Origin: Symbiodinium natans
Lineage: Eukaryota; Sar; Dinophyceae; Suessiales; Symbiodiniaceae
Reading direction: 5' to 3'
Length of the DNA stretch: 64,000 bases
Assembly (NCBI GenBank): GCA_905221605.1
Contig: CAJNDS010002422.1
Span: 370,615 to 434,614, forward strand
Of the stretch, positions 19,001 through 29,405 are shown one piece after another; the stretch's first letter is position 1; every line of letters starts with the position of its first letter. The notes under the pieces are model-generated. The model was not told where the DNA came from. It was given only the letters and a program-made list of their open reading frames with translations, and searched no databases. The position numbers were made by a program, and so were the translations under genes.

Positions 19001-22000
19001 GACCTCTTTGGCCTTCCGCCTGCTTTACGCGCTTGGGGGCCTGACGGAAAGAGAGTGCCGGGCATTGCTGGAATACCGGGAACACGCACACCCCCTCCTG
19101 ATCATGGACCATTCGAAGGAGGAGCGTGAGAGGGGCATCACCATCACCTGTAAGAGGCGGGAGTTCTTCACTGAGACGTGGCGCTACACGCTCATCGACA
19201 CACCAGGCCACCGCGACTTCATCAAGAACGCCCTCGTCGGTGCCTCACAAGCGGATGCTGCTATCCTCGTGGTGCCAGCCGACGGCTCCTTCTCAGCTAC
19301 CCTGGCCAGAGCCAGCCGAGAGAGGTTTCTGGAGGGAGGCTCCCGGCAGTTCGGCCAAGTGCTCAACATCCTCGGTGTGCAGCAGCTTTGCGTGGTCGTC
19401 AACAAGATGGACAGTGTCGCGGCTGCTTGGAGGAAAGAGCGCTTTGAGGAGATAGCCGCTGAGGTTCGGAGAGTGCTGCTCAGGGTGGGCTGGCGTCGGG
19501 AGGTGATAGAACAGAGCACGGCGATCATTCCACTTGCTGCTGTGTATGGTGACAGCCTGGTGAGGGCTAGTGGCAGCATGCCGTGGTGGACGGGGCAGGA
19601 TGTGAAGAGGGCCGGTGGGGCAGGTGAAGCAGTGAACGTTAGCACTCTGTATGATGTCTTGGACAAGGTCTTCAGGCCGCCGAAACGGCGAGCCGAGGCA
19701 CCACTCTGCATGCCGGTGTCCAACACTTACCGCATATTGGTAGCCCAGTGGTACCCTTTACCCATTTTTTTTGGTTCTGGGTTCCCTTATAAACTAACCA
19801 ACCCAAAAAAGGGTGCCCTTATTGTAAGAAGGTTACTGGGCTACCAAGGCATCGCTGGCGTTGGGGACGTCGTGCTCGGTCGCCTCGAGTCAGGCATGCT
19901 TCAGCCCGGGGAGCGTGTACTGTTCCTGCCGGACCGGGAGAAGGATCAGGAGGGGGATTGCTTCTATATCCCCCTTGGGATGTTTTAAAACTTTTGTTTA
20001 CATAAAACCCAAGAATATTCAAACCATTCTTTTTTTGAAGGTTCTAAGGGGAGCATAGGCTTCTGTACAGCTGCAAGCATTGAGATGCATCACGAGAAGA
20101 GGGAGGGGGCAATGGCTGGCGATATTGTCGGCATCAACGTCAAGGGGCTTCGCCGACGCCCGCAAACCGGGGATCTGATGATGAGTGTCAGTGAGCTGAC
20201 AGGTGGCAACGTCCTCCGTTTTGATGCGCAAGTCATGATTCTGAGCGGCCGATCGCAAATCACAGCTGGCTACATCCCCCTAGCCTTTGTCCACTGTGGC
20301 CGTGCTCCGTGCCGTCTTGTTGCCATTCGCTGGAAGATGTGCAAGCAGAGTGACAAGGCGCAGAAGATGGAATCACCAGATTTCTTAGCACCGCAGGAAA
20401 TGGCGCTCTGCACGTTCGAGCCGCTGCGGCCATTCTTCTGCAATACTTTCAAAGCCGCACCCAGCTTGTCTCGTGTCATCTTCTTGGATGGCAACATGCC
20501 AGTCATGATTGGCAAGGTCGTTAGCTGTGAGCGCCAAGGAGAGGCAAACGACAAGGGCGGCAAAAAGAAGTGAACCCTGGCAGCTGATGAGCGCCGTCAT
20601 CTGATGGCATGTACAGTGTACAGTGCAGGGAGTAAACCCCCTGCTGCAAGCTTTGTGCCGCAGGGCAGTGAAGTGATCCTGCAAGGTTCCGAGAGGTGTT
20701 CTTGAGCCTGATGCTTGGCTGCAAATGCTGGACACTGTGCAACCCAATGTTTCCACATATGCTCATTTCTCAAGACTACGGTCCCTTTTGGGTACCCTAG
20801 ATATTTGGGGCTGCCTTCTCAGCAACCCCACAAGGGACCTCGAATCGTTGCATGGATTCGTGATGCCACCCTATCCAGGAACCCAGAGTAGGCCCTCATT
20901 CCTTTTTGGTTTAGGGCTTTATGTTCCCTTGTAAGCCCCTTGAAGCCATCTTGGGCCTGGACTGGTTATGCTATCCGATGCCTCCATGGTCTGCTCACGA
21001 CTTGTTCTGCGAATACACGAGCCTAAACGGTTACCAACATGTATTCTTAGGCTATACAGGGGGATTTTTAACGTTTGAGTACCATAATTCCTGACAAGCA
21101 GCTAAAATTGTAATTTTTGCTAGGGTTCCAAGTTCAATATAGTATTTCCGTGTATACGTGTAATTTCCAATTCTAGCTACCCAAACTACCCTTCTGTTTC
21201 ATGGGGCTCCTACATTACATTGCCCCGGGGCGATGTGGCGTCTAGCTTCTCTCCCTGACGCATAGATCCCGCAGATCTCAGGAGCTTAGCCCTGAACCCT
21301 GGCCCCAAAAGACGGCCCCGTGGTTTCCTCTTCAAGCCCCGAAAGCTCCCTAAGCCCCCGTAGCAGGACGCGGCGCTGCGGCCCTACATGCAAGCCGACG
21401 CGCGCCACTGGTTCCGTGCCCCACAGGCGGGATTCCCGGTGAAGCCCTGATGCCATGCTGTTGGGGTGTGGTTCGGGTTCGAAGGTTCGAAGTGGGGGTT
21501 TTGGAGTTCAGGGTTTAGGGTATCTGAGCACGAAGAGAGTATGGGCGCGGTATGAAAGCCTGGTGTGGCATGGCATGGTCTAGTATAGCTAAACCCTAAA
21601 CCCTAAACCCTAAACCCTAAACCCTAAACCCTAAACCCTAAACCCTAAACCCTAAACCCTAAACCCTAAACCCTAAACCCTAAACCCTAAACCCTAAACC
21701 CTACAACCTAAACCCTAAACCCTAAACCCTAAACCCTAAACCCTAAACCCTAAACCCTAAACCCTAAACCCTAAACCCTAAACCCTAAACCCTAAACCCT
21801 AAACCCTAAACCCTAAACCCTAAACCCTAAACCCTAAACCCTAAACCCTAAGCCCTAAACCCTAAACCCTCAACCCTCAACCCTCAGCCCTAAGCCAGCT
21901 CTAGTGGACTGTCTTCGAGTAGCCGACAGGAAAAGTATCCACACCTGAAGGTCGATCAGAACATCGCTTTGCAGTTTCGCAAGCACAATGGCATAGTCAC

Positions 22001-25000
22001 AGACAGCCGATGCCCCAAGAAATCCAACCCTAAACCCTAAACCCTATAACCCTAAACCCTATATAGATTAACGTAAATAGCCTTTCCGAGTCGCCTGAGG
22101 CGCGCCTGACGCCTGCAATGGCCACAGCTCTACAGGCGGGAATGAAGCCAGGCCCCCCCCCCCCCCCAAAAAACCAAAGACCCTGCAAGCTGAGAGCCCT
22201 AAAGGCCCGAACCCTAAACCAGAGAGTGGAAGAGGTGCTGTGAGGCAGGGCTTTGCGGTGACCTTCCTGGTAAGCCCAGTTCTGTGAAAGTTGTGCGAAT
22301 GGTCGCAGAATATTGTGCGCAAGTTCTGGTGCGCAGTCGCAAGTTGCATGGAAATCTCTGGATGAGCATTTCGGTCACAGTGGCCTTCCTGAGTGGACAG
22401 GCCATGCCTGTTGTGGTGAGAGCCGACGCAAGTGTCCATGAGTTGAAGAGGCGAGCAGAGCACGCATGCCGGATTGGCATTCGGGACATCGTGAGCACGC
22501 AAGGCAAGCTTCTGCACGATGACGGCAAGCTGTGCGACAAGGGTGTGTTGGATGGTGCCGTTGTTACTGCGACGGTGCATGGAACTCGGGTGGTGACACG
22601 TTTTGCTTCCTTGGAGTATCCCACTGGGCCGGCCAAATGGGGGTCGGTATTCGCTGCCATCCGCCACGACGGCCGCGTCGTCTGCTGGGGCAATCAGCGG
22701 CAGGGCACTGGCTACAAACAGGTGCAAGACCAATTGATCGATGTCCTCACGATTTCCGCGACGGAAGAGGCTTTTGCTGCAATTCGAGCTGGCGGTTCTG
22801 TGGTAACCTGGGGCGACCCGGAAGGTGGTGGCGACAGCTCTGAAGTTCAGAGCCAGCTTGCATCTGTGAAGGAGATTACAGCCACTGCCGCAGCCTTTGC
22901 TGCACTCCGCGAAGACGGTTGCGTAGTTACCTGGGGTTGCAGAAGCTTTGGCGGAGACAGCTTGGCGGTACAAGGCCAGTTGAAGGACGTGAAAGAGATC
23001 AAAGCCACAGAAGGCGCTTTTGCTGCCATGAGATGTGACGGCACAGTGGTGACCTGGGGGCGGGCATGCGATGGTGGTGACAGCCATGCTGTGCAACGCA
23101 TGCTGCGGGAGGTGAGGCAAATTACTGCTTGTGCTGGTGCTTTCGCTGCTGTGTGCGCTACGAATGAGTTGGTAGTTTGGGGCTCGTCCCAGCTAGTCCG
23201 ACAGAACGTCAGGGCCGTTCATGCCTCTTGGGGCGCTTTTGCGGCAATCCAATGGGATGGGTGTGTCTTGGCTTGCGGCAGTGCAGCAGACGGCGACAGC
23301 AGTGCTGTGCAAGAGCAGCTGGTTGATATACATGACATCCAAGCCTCGGCAGGTGCTTTTGCTGCGCTTCGATCTGACGGACGTGTGGTGACGTGGGGCG
23401 ATGAGGAAAATGGTTCAGACAGCAGTGCCGTGCAGGGTCAGCTGCAGAACGTGCTGAAGCTCTGGTCGACCTGGAGTGCTTTTGCCGCGCTGCGGGCGGA
23501 TGGCCGGGTAATCGCCTGGGGCTCGCTGGAGGATGGTGCGGATGTAAGCTCCGTTGAAGAAGACTTGCTGGGCGTGCGGAAGATTGTGGCTACAGCTGGT
23601 GCCTTTGCAGCTCTACGATCAGATGGGCGTGTGGTTACCTGGGGTGATGTGGAGTACGGCGGAGACAGCAGCTTAGCAGTAGAGTAGGCAACTTTTGACC
23701 TCTTTTCAATTATTGTAATCCCTACATAATCCCAAAAAGTCACCTTGAGTTTTTCGAGGATACTGGACAACGAAGAACTCCTAAAACCCTTTCAAAGTCC
23801 TCAAAAGCCCCTGAAGGCCTCTCTGGACACCCACTTGACTTGGAGGTCCATGGTACCTATGAACCAATTGTACTTGTACCCACCCATACTCAGGGCATAT
23901 AAGTAGATTATCAGTACAGCTATACTTGGTTAGTAAGTACCACGAACCTCCAAGTAAGGCAGCATGGTGCAAGGCCAGCTCCGGAATGTCAGCGAGATCA
24001 CGGCCTCCTGGCGCGCCTTCGCAGCCATCCGGGCTGATGGGCGCATCATCGCCTGGGGGAATCCCGAGGCTGGGTTTAGGGGTTTCCGGGTTCAGGGTTT
24101 AGGGTTTAGGGTTGAGGGTTGAGGGTTGAGGGTTGGGGGTTTAGGATGTATCTAGGGTTTACGGTTTAGAGCCGTTTAGGGTCTAGGGCCCCTGAGGATG
24201 GAGGCGACACCAGCCTGGTCCAGGAGGAGCTTGCAAGCTTTGGCTGTGGAGTGCCGGCCGACCCCGACGAATAGTTGGGAATCGTTCGGGGGTTGATTCG
24301 CAACCCTAAACCCTAAACCCTAAACCCTAAACCCTAAACCCTAAACCCTAAACCCTAAACCCCAAACTCTCTTTTTAGGGTGCCTTCGTATATTCCATAT
24401 CATGGACTACCTGTTCCTCGTCTTCTTCCCCTCCGGCGAGGTCACGACTGGGCCGTCGTCGTGGACAAACCTCTCTTCTATATCCTATGGCCTTCTCAAG
24501 GTTTGAGGCTACTTCAGCTCAGCCCCCACGCTACTGTGCTTGCACAGCAGAACAAGAGTCGCTAGTAGGTGCTCCCTAAGCGCCCCTGATAACCCAAAGG
24601 CCTAAACCCCCCAAACCCCCCCCTAAACCCCCTAAGCCCCCTAAACCCCCTAAACCCGCCCAAGCCCTCCAAAGCCCCAAAAATCTCCGAAGCCTTCTAA
24701 ACTCCCTAAACCTCCTAAACCTCCTGATTCGCTTGCTTTCGTGAAAAACCCCCTAAACCCCCTAAACCCCCTAAACCCCCTAAACCCCCTAAACCCGCTG
24801 AACCGCCTAAACCCCCTAAACCCCCTAAACCCCCTAAACCCCCTAAATCCCCTAAATCCCTTAAATTTTTTTAATCCCCTCAACCCCCTAACCCCGTAAA
24901 CCCTCCAAACCCCCTAAACCCACTAACCCCTAAATTTCGTAAACCAGCTCTAGCCCCTCGGCTCCCAAACCCTGCGCCCCTAGATTTCGGAGCCCACTTC

Positions 25001-27164
25001 CTGCCAGGCCAGAAACATCACCCACGCTCTGGGTGCATCTTGGCTTCGCCTAAGACAGAGTTCAGGGTTCAGGGTTGGCTTCAAGAGGGAGGTTTTTGGT
25101 TTAGGGTCTCTTTTTTTAAGGGGTGGTGGTGTCAGCATTTCATTCTTCATGCTTGTTTAGGGAGGTCGGAGGGCTTTTGGGATTTAGGGGGGCTTTAAGA
25201 GCTTTGAGGGCTTTAAGGGCTTTGAGGGCTTTGAGGGCTTTAGGCGTTTTGGGGGATGTAGGTTTAGCCATCTTGTGGTGCTTCAGGACCAGGAAGTACC
25301 TCAGAAACGCCGGTTTTGCAGCAATCAGAACCTGCATTGGGGGATTCTCCAAGTTATGGGCCCTTTTGGATACCTCACACACAAGGCTTCGGAGCATAAT
25401 ATGGTTTAGGGTCTAGGGCTTGATCCCCAGAAGAGGGAGCAATTTAGAGAACCTCCCACATCCCAAGTGCGAACCCCTAGGTCCCTCCGCATGCGACTCC
25501 CTCTACGGGTAGTTTCAAGGGTTCCGATGTACCCTTGGGTTGTATAGGACATGATGGGGTATAGGTGGGGTACCCTTTTAAGGGCCCATGTGAAGGGACG
25601 ATGTATCTCCAAGAAGCCCGCCAGCCCCCAATGGACTAGCCCCGAAGCCCCCAGTACTTGGTCATATAGTTGGGTATCATTTTACATTTTTAAGGGTACT
25701 TAAACCCAATAAGGAATATACTTTCAATTTTTAATACGACCCCAACCATGAACTAGAGTAGACGAGCTTGAGGACTGCTACGCCGATGACTGGGCCATCC
25801 CGGACCCCCTCCGCGTGGCCGGGGTGTACCTGCGCCAGGTGCTTGGGGTTTCGGAGCCCCAAGCCCTACAAAGCGCTGGAAGCCCCATAAGACCCTGGAA
25901 ACCCAAAAAAGCCCTCTAAACCCTATAAGCCATTTAAGCCCTACGAACCGTGAAAAACCCTATAAACCCTGTAAGCCCCATAAAACCCTAAGAAAACCCG
26001 AAGCCCCTGGAAGTTTAGGACTCAAGGACCTTGCCCATTGTGCATTGTGCGGAGGTGCAATCTGGATCGGCGTCTTGCCTGCACAGAGTTGGACGGCACG
26101 GCGGTCCTCTCTCTCTGGGGCTGATGGCAATATATTGGGGCAAAGCCACAAAAATAAGGATCCTGCTATTGGGTACAAGGGCCCCCCTATAAGGGGATTC
26201 CGGAAAACCCTGCTTGTAGAATCCTTATGTTTATGTGTTTGTTGGGACCCCGAATATACGGTTTAGGGTTTCAGGGTGAATTATAGGATCGGAATAACAA
26301 CGAATAGGATTTCCCTTATGGTCCCTATATAGCTACACTAAAAAACACCTCCCGGAAGCCCTATTCCAACTACCTACAGTAGGGTTCCAGAGTTCAATCT
26401 CAGGATTCAGGGTTTTGGGATGTTTCGGCGTTGCGTGGTTGAGGGGTTCAAGGCTACAGTTGGCTCACCGTGATTTCAGGGGACAAGTCCCTTTGCGCAG
26501 CAGGTTGGGACCCAGCTAGAGTAGGCCCTTAGTCCCGTTTGTTGGGTTTAGGTTCCCTTACAACCTAAAAGGGTACCCTAGTATTCCCAGGTTACTCCCG
26601 GTCTAGCAGTGTGTTGTTAGGGTTGCGGACTTGCAGGCAACGGTCGTTATATGTAGACCTCGCCAGAACACGGCGGCAACAGAGTTGTCTGCTGCTGCAG
26701 CAGTTCAAAGACGTTTTGCCTTCCCCTGTTGGGCACTGCGGGGAGCTCATCCCCAAATTGCAGATTCGACAGAAGACGCCACCAAACTCTAGCTGCCAGC
26801 AGAATCTCAGAAGTGCCAGCTTGTGCATACATCTGCTCAGGTGGCGATTCTGCACATGCCGCAGAGGGGCTTCAGGCAGCACACTTACGAGGCCCATTCA
26901 AAAGAAGATCTCATCCCCAAAATCCCCGCCTGAGCCTGACGGAACTCCGACAACCCCAAACACCCCCAAACATCCAAAGTACCTTAAACCACTTAAACCC
27001 TACAAACCCTATAAACTCCCCAAGTTCCGATTTGGGTGCAGGCCTTGCGCCTCTTTCTGCAGGGCCTGGCGCAGCGAGAGCTGCGGGCCGTGACCCTCAG
27101 CCAGCTCGCCGACACTGCGCGAACGGGGCGCAAGCCAGCGAGGAAACAGAGGTTTAGGATTTAG
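16064..27164 (+). CDS. NodB-type polysaccharide deacetylase, dispersed exons
   Basis: Exons in family order on one strand: 16064-16154 (VDGLVALTIDDG, motif 1 metal-binding Asp pair), 17033-17079 (VLELLRRNSAKATFF), 18142-18184 (IADGHELANHMPE, the His-x4-His type motif), 18461-18526 (DKEYASLPLADFETALDESD), 21364-21426 (ARHWFRAPQ, the R-x-P motif), 25762-25838 (LEDCYADDWAIPDPLRVAGV), 27042-27164 (ALRLFLQGLAQRELRAVTLS, C-terminus, TAG at 27162). Possible further exons: 25284-25335 (KYLRNAGFAAI) and about 26085-26120 (LDGTAVLSLWG). The 18184 junction is GA-AG with repeated GAC; 21427 is a GC donor. Such enzymes remove acetyl groups from chitin-like polymers. N-terminus not found. Two other genes sit between the exons, so it may be a large split gene, a pseudogene or a misassembly. 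Confidence 0.6.
16967..17023. mobile_element. Fragment of CTGTTGGTTAGTAGG-family element
   Basis: ATACCCTTTAAGGGATTCTA then GGGTACCTCATTCCC, matching the centre and right arm of 7258-7363. It lies just before the deacetylase exon at 17033. Confidence 0.5.
17590..17734 (+). CDS. Candidate exon inside a deacetylase intron
   Basis: The open frame reads GNPHLLSSGSCEVLSPGCAT then GVLESNETCAASGKGSF and stops at 17732-17734. Cys/Ser/Gly-rich; weak case, could be chance. Confidence 0.2.
18948..20573 (+). CDS. Elongation factor-like GTPase (EFL), three exons
   Basis: Exons 18948-19731, 19849-19959 and 20059-20573 total 1410 bp, giving 469 residues, the usual EFL length. The G domain shows G1 GHVDSGKT (12-19), ERGITI (61-66), G3 DTPGH (84-88) and G4 NKMD (152-155). 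The WWTGQDV and STLYDVLDKVFRPP stretches and the NILGVQQLCVVVNKMD region follow EFL rather than EF-1alpha. Domain II runs through VGDVVLGRLESGML and IEMHHE; domain III ends VSCERQGEANDKGGKKK. EFL delivers aminoacyl-tRNA to the ribosome in lineages, including dinoflagellates, that lack or supplement EF-1alpha. Many positions differ from typical EFL, so it may be a diverged paralogue. Both introns are single introners with GC-AG borders. The start was chosen at MAKEHLSLVICG; CCTTGGCAG upstream could be a trans-splice acceptor. It lies between deacetylase exons. Confidence 0.9.
19732..19848 (+). mobile_element. Introner in the EFL gene, TTGGTAGCCC family
   Basis: 117-bp intron. Inverted repeats TTGGTAGCCC and GGGCTACCAA; direct repeat GCAT at 19732-19735 and 19849-19852. 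Removing 19732-19848 (GC...AG) restores TYRIAGVGDVVLGRLESG, which aligns with elongation factors without gain or loss of a residue. Confidence 0.92.
19960..20058 (+). mobile_element. Introner in the EFL gene, TATATCCCCCTT family
   Basis: 99-bp intron flanked by GCTTCT (19960-19965 and 20059-20064), GC donor, AG acceptor. Removing it gives CFCTAASIEMHHE. It shares CATAAAACCCA, the run of T and AAGGTTC with 31060-31167. Confidence 0.9.
20574..21363. other. EFL 3' flank and deacetylase intron
   Basis: No supported gene. It holds an element of the ACTTCTCAAAATTATGG family (20757-20870), a partial AGTAGGCCCT element (20885-20938) and an AT-rich stretch (21000-21200). Confidence 0.5.
20757..20870. 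mobile_element. Element of the ACTTCTCAAAATTATGGTCCC family
   Basis: CATTTCTCAAGACTACGGTC ... AAGGGACCTCGAATCGTTGC then ATGGATTCGTGATG. Other copies: 25336-25392 (partial), 33114-33227, 43731-43823, 48398-48492. Confidence 0.6.
21937..22025 (+). CDS. Candidate exon, unknown protein
   Basis: After GCCGACAGG the frame reads KYPHLKVDQNIALQFRKHNG then IVTDSRCPKKSN before the CCCTAAA tract. Strongly protein-like, but not recognised and not clearly part of either neighbouring gene. Confidence 0.4.
22362..24274 (+). CDS. Ubiquitin-like / RCC1-like repeat protein, three exons
   Basis: Exons 22362-23667, 23959-24068 and 24197-24274 total 1494 bp (497 residues). Residues about 1-75 form a ubiquitin-like domain (MSISVTVAFLSGQAMPVVVR ... 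GKLLHDDGKL). Then come ten imperfect 45-50-residue repeats with a core like FAALRSDGRVVTWGD and spacer GGDSSAVQGQL, the RCC1/HERC-like type expanded in dinoflagellates. It ends VPADPDE. An alternative upstream in-frame start exists at 22284 but is not ATG. Intron 1 (23668-23958) is GC-AG with repeat GCAGC; intron 2 (24069-24196) is GC-AG and made of telomere-like repeats. Function likely protein binding; partner unknown. It lies between deacetylase exons. Confidence 0.88.
23668..23958 (+). mobile_element. Composite intron of the RCC1-like gene with two introners
   Basis: GCAGC at 23668-23672 and 23959-23963 flanks the whole 291 bp. Inside are an AGTAGAGTAGG...ATACTGGACAAC element (23677-23777) and a TTGGAGGTCCATGGTAC element (23836-23954, arms CTTGGAGGTCCATGG / CCACGAACCTCCAAG). 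The spliced product restores GDSSMVQGQLRNVSEI. Confidence 0.85.
24069..24196 (+). repeat. Telomere-repeat intron of the RCC1-like gene
   Basis: 128-bp intron starting GCTGGGTTTAGGGG and ending CCCCTGAG, made mostly of TTTAGGG and GGTTGAGG units. The phase-0 join GAG|GAT restores NPEDGGDTSLVQEELASFG, matching the repeat consensus. Confidence 0.85.
24380..24495 (+). CDS. Candidate exon
   Basis: Follows TTTTTAG and ends near CAAG|GTTTGAGG. Two frames are open, one hydrophobic (MDYLFLVFFPSGEVTTG), the other GHDWAVVVDKPLFYILWPS. Not resolved. Confidence 0.25.
24597..24960. repeat. Degenerate CCCCCTAAA array
   Basis: About 30 units, mostly CCCCCTAAA nonamers, with spacer variants and one non-repeat insert (24722-24748). 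This is an expanded-C relative of the telomere unit; no gene. Confidence 0.85.
26283..26395. mobile_element. Element with TCCCTTATGGTCCCTATATA core
   Basis: The core TTCCCTTATGGTCCCTATAT is shared with 3853-3898 and, weakly, 32085-32130. Likely an introner family; ends not fixed. Confidence 0.45.
26512..26607. mobile_element. Element of the AGTAGGCCCTT family
   Basis: CTAGAGTAGGCCCTTAGTCC ... CCCAGGTTACTCCCGGTCTAG-type end. It matches 48687-48785, which forms most of an intron in the hydrolase gene. Confidence 0.6.
26611..26930 (+). CDS. Candidate exon, unknown protein
   Basis: The frame reads CRQRSLYVDLARTRRQQSCL then LLQQFKDVLPSPVGHCGELI. It starts right after an introner-like element and ends in proline-rich, repeat-derived sequence. 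Both strands are open, so the call is weak. Confidence 0.3.
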
Positions 27165-27439
27165 GGTTGAGGGTTGAGGCTTGAGGGTTTAGGGAGGCTT
27201 TCCGTGGGCCCGGGAAGGGAATCACGGCAAGGCAGGCTTTGTAGTTGTGTCTACTGCATGGGTTTAGGCCCCGGGTCCTTCCCCCCTAAGATCAGGAACT
27301 GTTCTTAAGCAATACTCTTTGCAGAGAATACAGGGTTCAGGGTTCAGGGTTTAGGGTTTAGGGGTTAGGGTTTAGGGTTTAGGGTTGAGGGTTGAGGGTT
27401 TAGGTTTTAGGGTTTAGGGTTTAGGGAGCTTTGCGACCG

Positions 27440-28212
27440 GGTGGTTTGCTGGCTCAGACGAGGTTCCAGACACATCACCTGGAATGCAGGGAGTGAAGGG
27501 TTCAGGGTTTCAGGGTTTAGGCGTTTCAGGGGTTGAGGGCTTGGGGTTTACGTTGGATCCGGGTTCAGGGACTTGACCTAAACCGTGATCCCTAAACCCG
27601 AAACCCTAAACCCTACACCCTAAACCCTAAACCCTAAGCCCTAAGCCCTAAACCCTAAACCCTAAACCCTAAACCCTAAACTCTCCCAGCCCTGGCACCT
27701 CAGGTTCAGGAGGTGTTACCCACATTTCCATACTGTTCCGGATGCAAAGGCTGCCTTGGGGTGTGTAGGGTTTGTGTGGGAACCCTAAACCCTAAGCCCT
27801 AAACCCTAAACCCCAAACCCCAAACCCTAAACCCTGAGACCCTATACAAACCCTAGACCCTAGACCCTAAACCCTAAACCCTAAACCCTAACCCTAAACC
27901 CCAAACCCCAAACCCCAAACCCCAAACCCCAAACCCCAAACCCCAAACCCCAAACCCCAAACCTTAACCCTGAGACCCTATATAAACCCTAGACCCTAGA
28001 CCCTAGACTCTAGACCCTAGACCCTAGACCCTAGACCCTAACCCCTAAACCCTAAACCCTAAACCCTAAGCCCTAACCCCTAAAGCCCTAAACCCTATCA
28101 ATGGCACGGGGGCTCAAAGGCTTAGAGGCCTGAAGCTTCCTCTGCAAGCGCTGTGGGGCCATCATGAAGGCGGTGGTGACCTCGACCCTGTGCGGCAGAG
28201 ATGGCAACTTAT
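27440..28212 (+). CDS. Candidate exons of a Cys-containing protein
   Basis: 27440-27490 reads ELCDRVVCWLRRGSRHITWN. 27712-27768 follows CCTCAG, reads VQEVLPTFPYCSGCKGCLG and meets a GTGTGT donor. 28136-28212 reads LCKRCGAIMKAVVTSTLCG. Paired cysteines suggest metal binding, but no family is recognised. Long variant telomere tracts (27780-28100) separate the last two. Confidence 0.35.
27780..28100. repeat. Variant telomere array with an internal duplication
   Basis: CCCTAAA, CCCCAAA and CCCTAGA sub-blocks. CCCTGAGACCCTATACAAAC (27833 on) recurs almost identically at 27968, showing that a block of about 135 bp was duplicated. Confidence 0.8.
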
Positions 28213-28540
28213 TGTTGAGGTTTAGGGTTTAGGGTTTAGGGTTTAGGGTTTAGGGCTTGGGGTTGAGGGTTTAGCGTTTAGGGTTAGAAGTTAGTTCTCA
28301 TTTTAGGGTTTAGGGCTTAGGAGGCTTCGAGGCTACTCGGGGTTGCGCCTTCCCAAAGTGTCCCCAGGCTCGAAGCCCAGGTTGTTACACACCTTTCAGC
28401 CTCGCCGACCAAATCTGGTCTGCTTGTTCCTGAAACTCTGAAACCCTGACTAGGTCCAGCAGGGTGTCGCTCGGCAAAGCGTGTGGCCAAAAACTTAGGA
28501 TCCTCAACCCACAGCCCCAGGCTAGGCTGCACCCTTAGGG

Positions 28541-28890
28541 TTGTGGGCTGATAGGGTTGAGGTTTTAACCCCCAAAACCATCAGCCGTCAAACCCAAAGA
28601 CGAGGCCAAAAAGCATTTGCCCCAAGCTTGACTAGCGAGCTACTGTACTGCTGCGGTTTAGGGTTCTGCCCCAAGTCAGGAGGATCAGGCCGATGCACTC
28701 GTGCATGTGCGCGCGTACGCGAAAGTTCCGTGGGCAACGACTTCGCACTTAGACCCTAAGCCCGAAATCTTTTTCTGGGGGGTTTTGGGCTCTAAGTGTT
28801 GAAGTTACGAAATGGGTCTGAGGGCTTCTCAGGCAGAAGCTATCCCAAGGCTGGGGTGCGGGTTTGCAATGGGTCTCTACCTAGGCCACA
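28541..28890 (+). CDS. Candidate short exons
   Basis: 28577-28632 reads PSAVKPKDEAKKHLPQA. 28680-28752 follows GTCAG and reads EDQADALVHVRAYAKVPWAT. 28842-28868 reads SYPKAGVR after GGCAG. Each is short; association is inference. Confidence 0.3.
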
Positions 28891-29068
28891 AAGCCTCATG
28901 GTCCCTAAACCCTGAAACCTAAACCCTAAACCCTAATCCCTAATCCCTAAACCCTAAACCCTAAACCCTAAACCCTAAGCCCTAAACCCTAAACCCTAAA
29001 CCCTAAACCCTAAACCTTAAACCCTAAACCCTAAACCCTAAGCCCTAAACCCTAAACCCTAATCCCTA

Positions 29069-29165
29069 GACTGCGCCCAAGGATTGGCTTCCTCTTCGCC
29101 CTGCTAGCTGCCTCCTTCCTCTGCTGGCCACAGCAGCCGCGACGACTTTTGCTGATTGGCCAGCA
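29069..29165 (+). CDS. Candidate exon with a hydrophobic segment
   Basis: The frame reads RPRIGFLFALLAASFLCWPQ QPRRLLLIGQ, a signal or membrane segment. CCCTAAA lies on its left and TTTAGGG on its right. Confidence 0.35.
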
Positions 29166-29405
29166 TTTTTTAGGGTTTAGGGTTTAGGGTTCCAATCCAA
29201 CACTCAGATTTAGGGTTTCGGGTTTAGGGCTTCGGGTCGTTTAGGGTTGAGGAGAACAACCGAACCAGGTAGAGATGCTCGTAGTTAGGTTCGTATCAAG
29301 ATCACCAGGTAAAGCTGACTTCCGAATTCAGACCCGCAGTCTGGTTGGTGTTACGAAAAGCATGGCAAACCGCCGCATGTGCGTGCTTGTGTGTGTGTCT
29401 CCAGA

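Noticed and set aside
19184-19726. 180-codon reverse ORF opposite EFL
   Set aside because: Shadow of the forward GTPase frame, which carries all G motifs.
21590-21895. CRISPR-like regular repeat array
   Set aside because: Uninterrupted 7-bp units without spacers; this is a telomere-type tract.
22068-23120. 350-codon reverse ORF opposite the RCC1-like gene
   Set aside because: Shadow of the repeated, GC-biased forward gene; the forward frame has clear domains and splice junctions.
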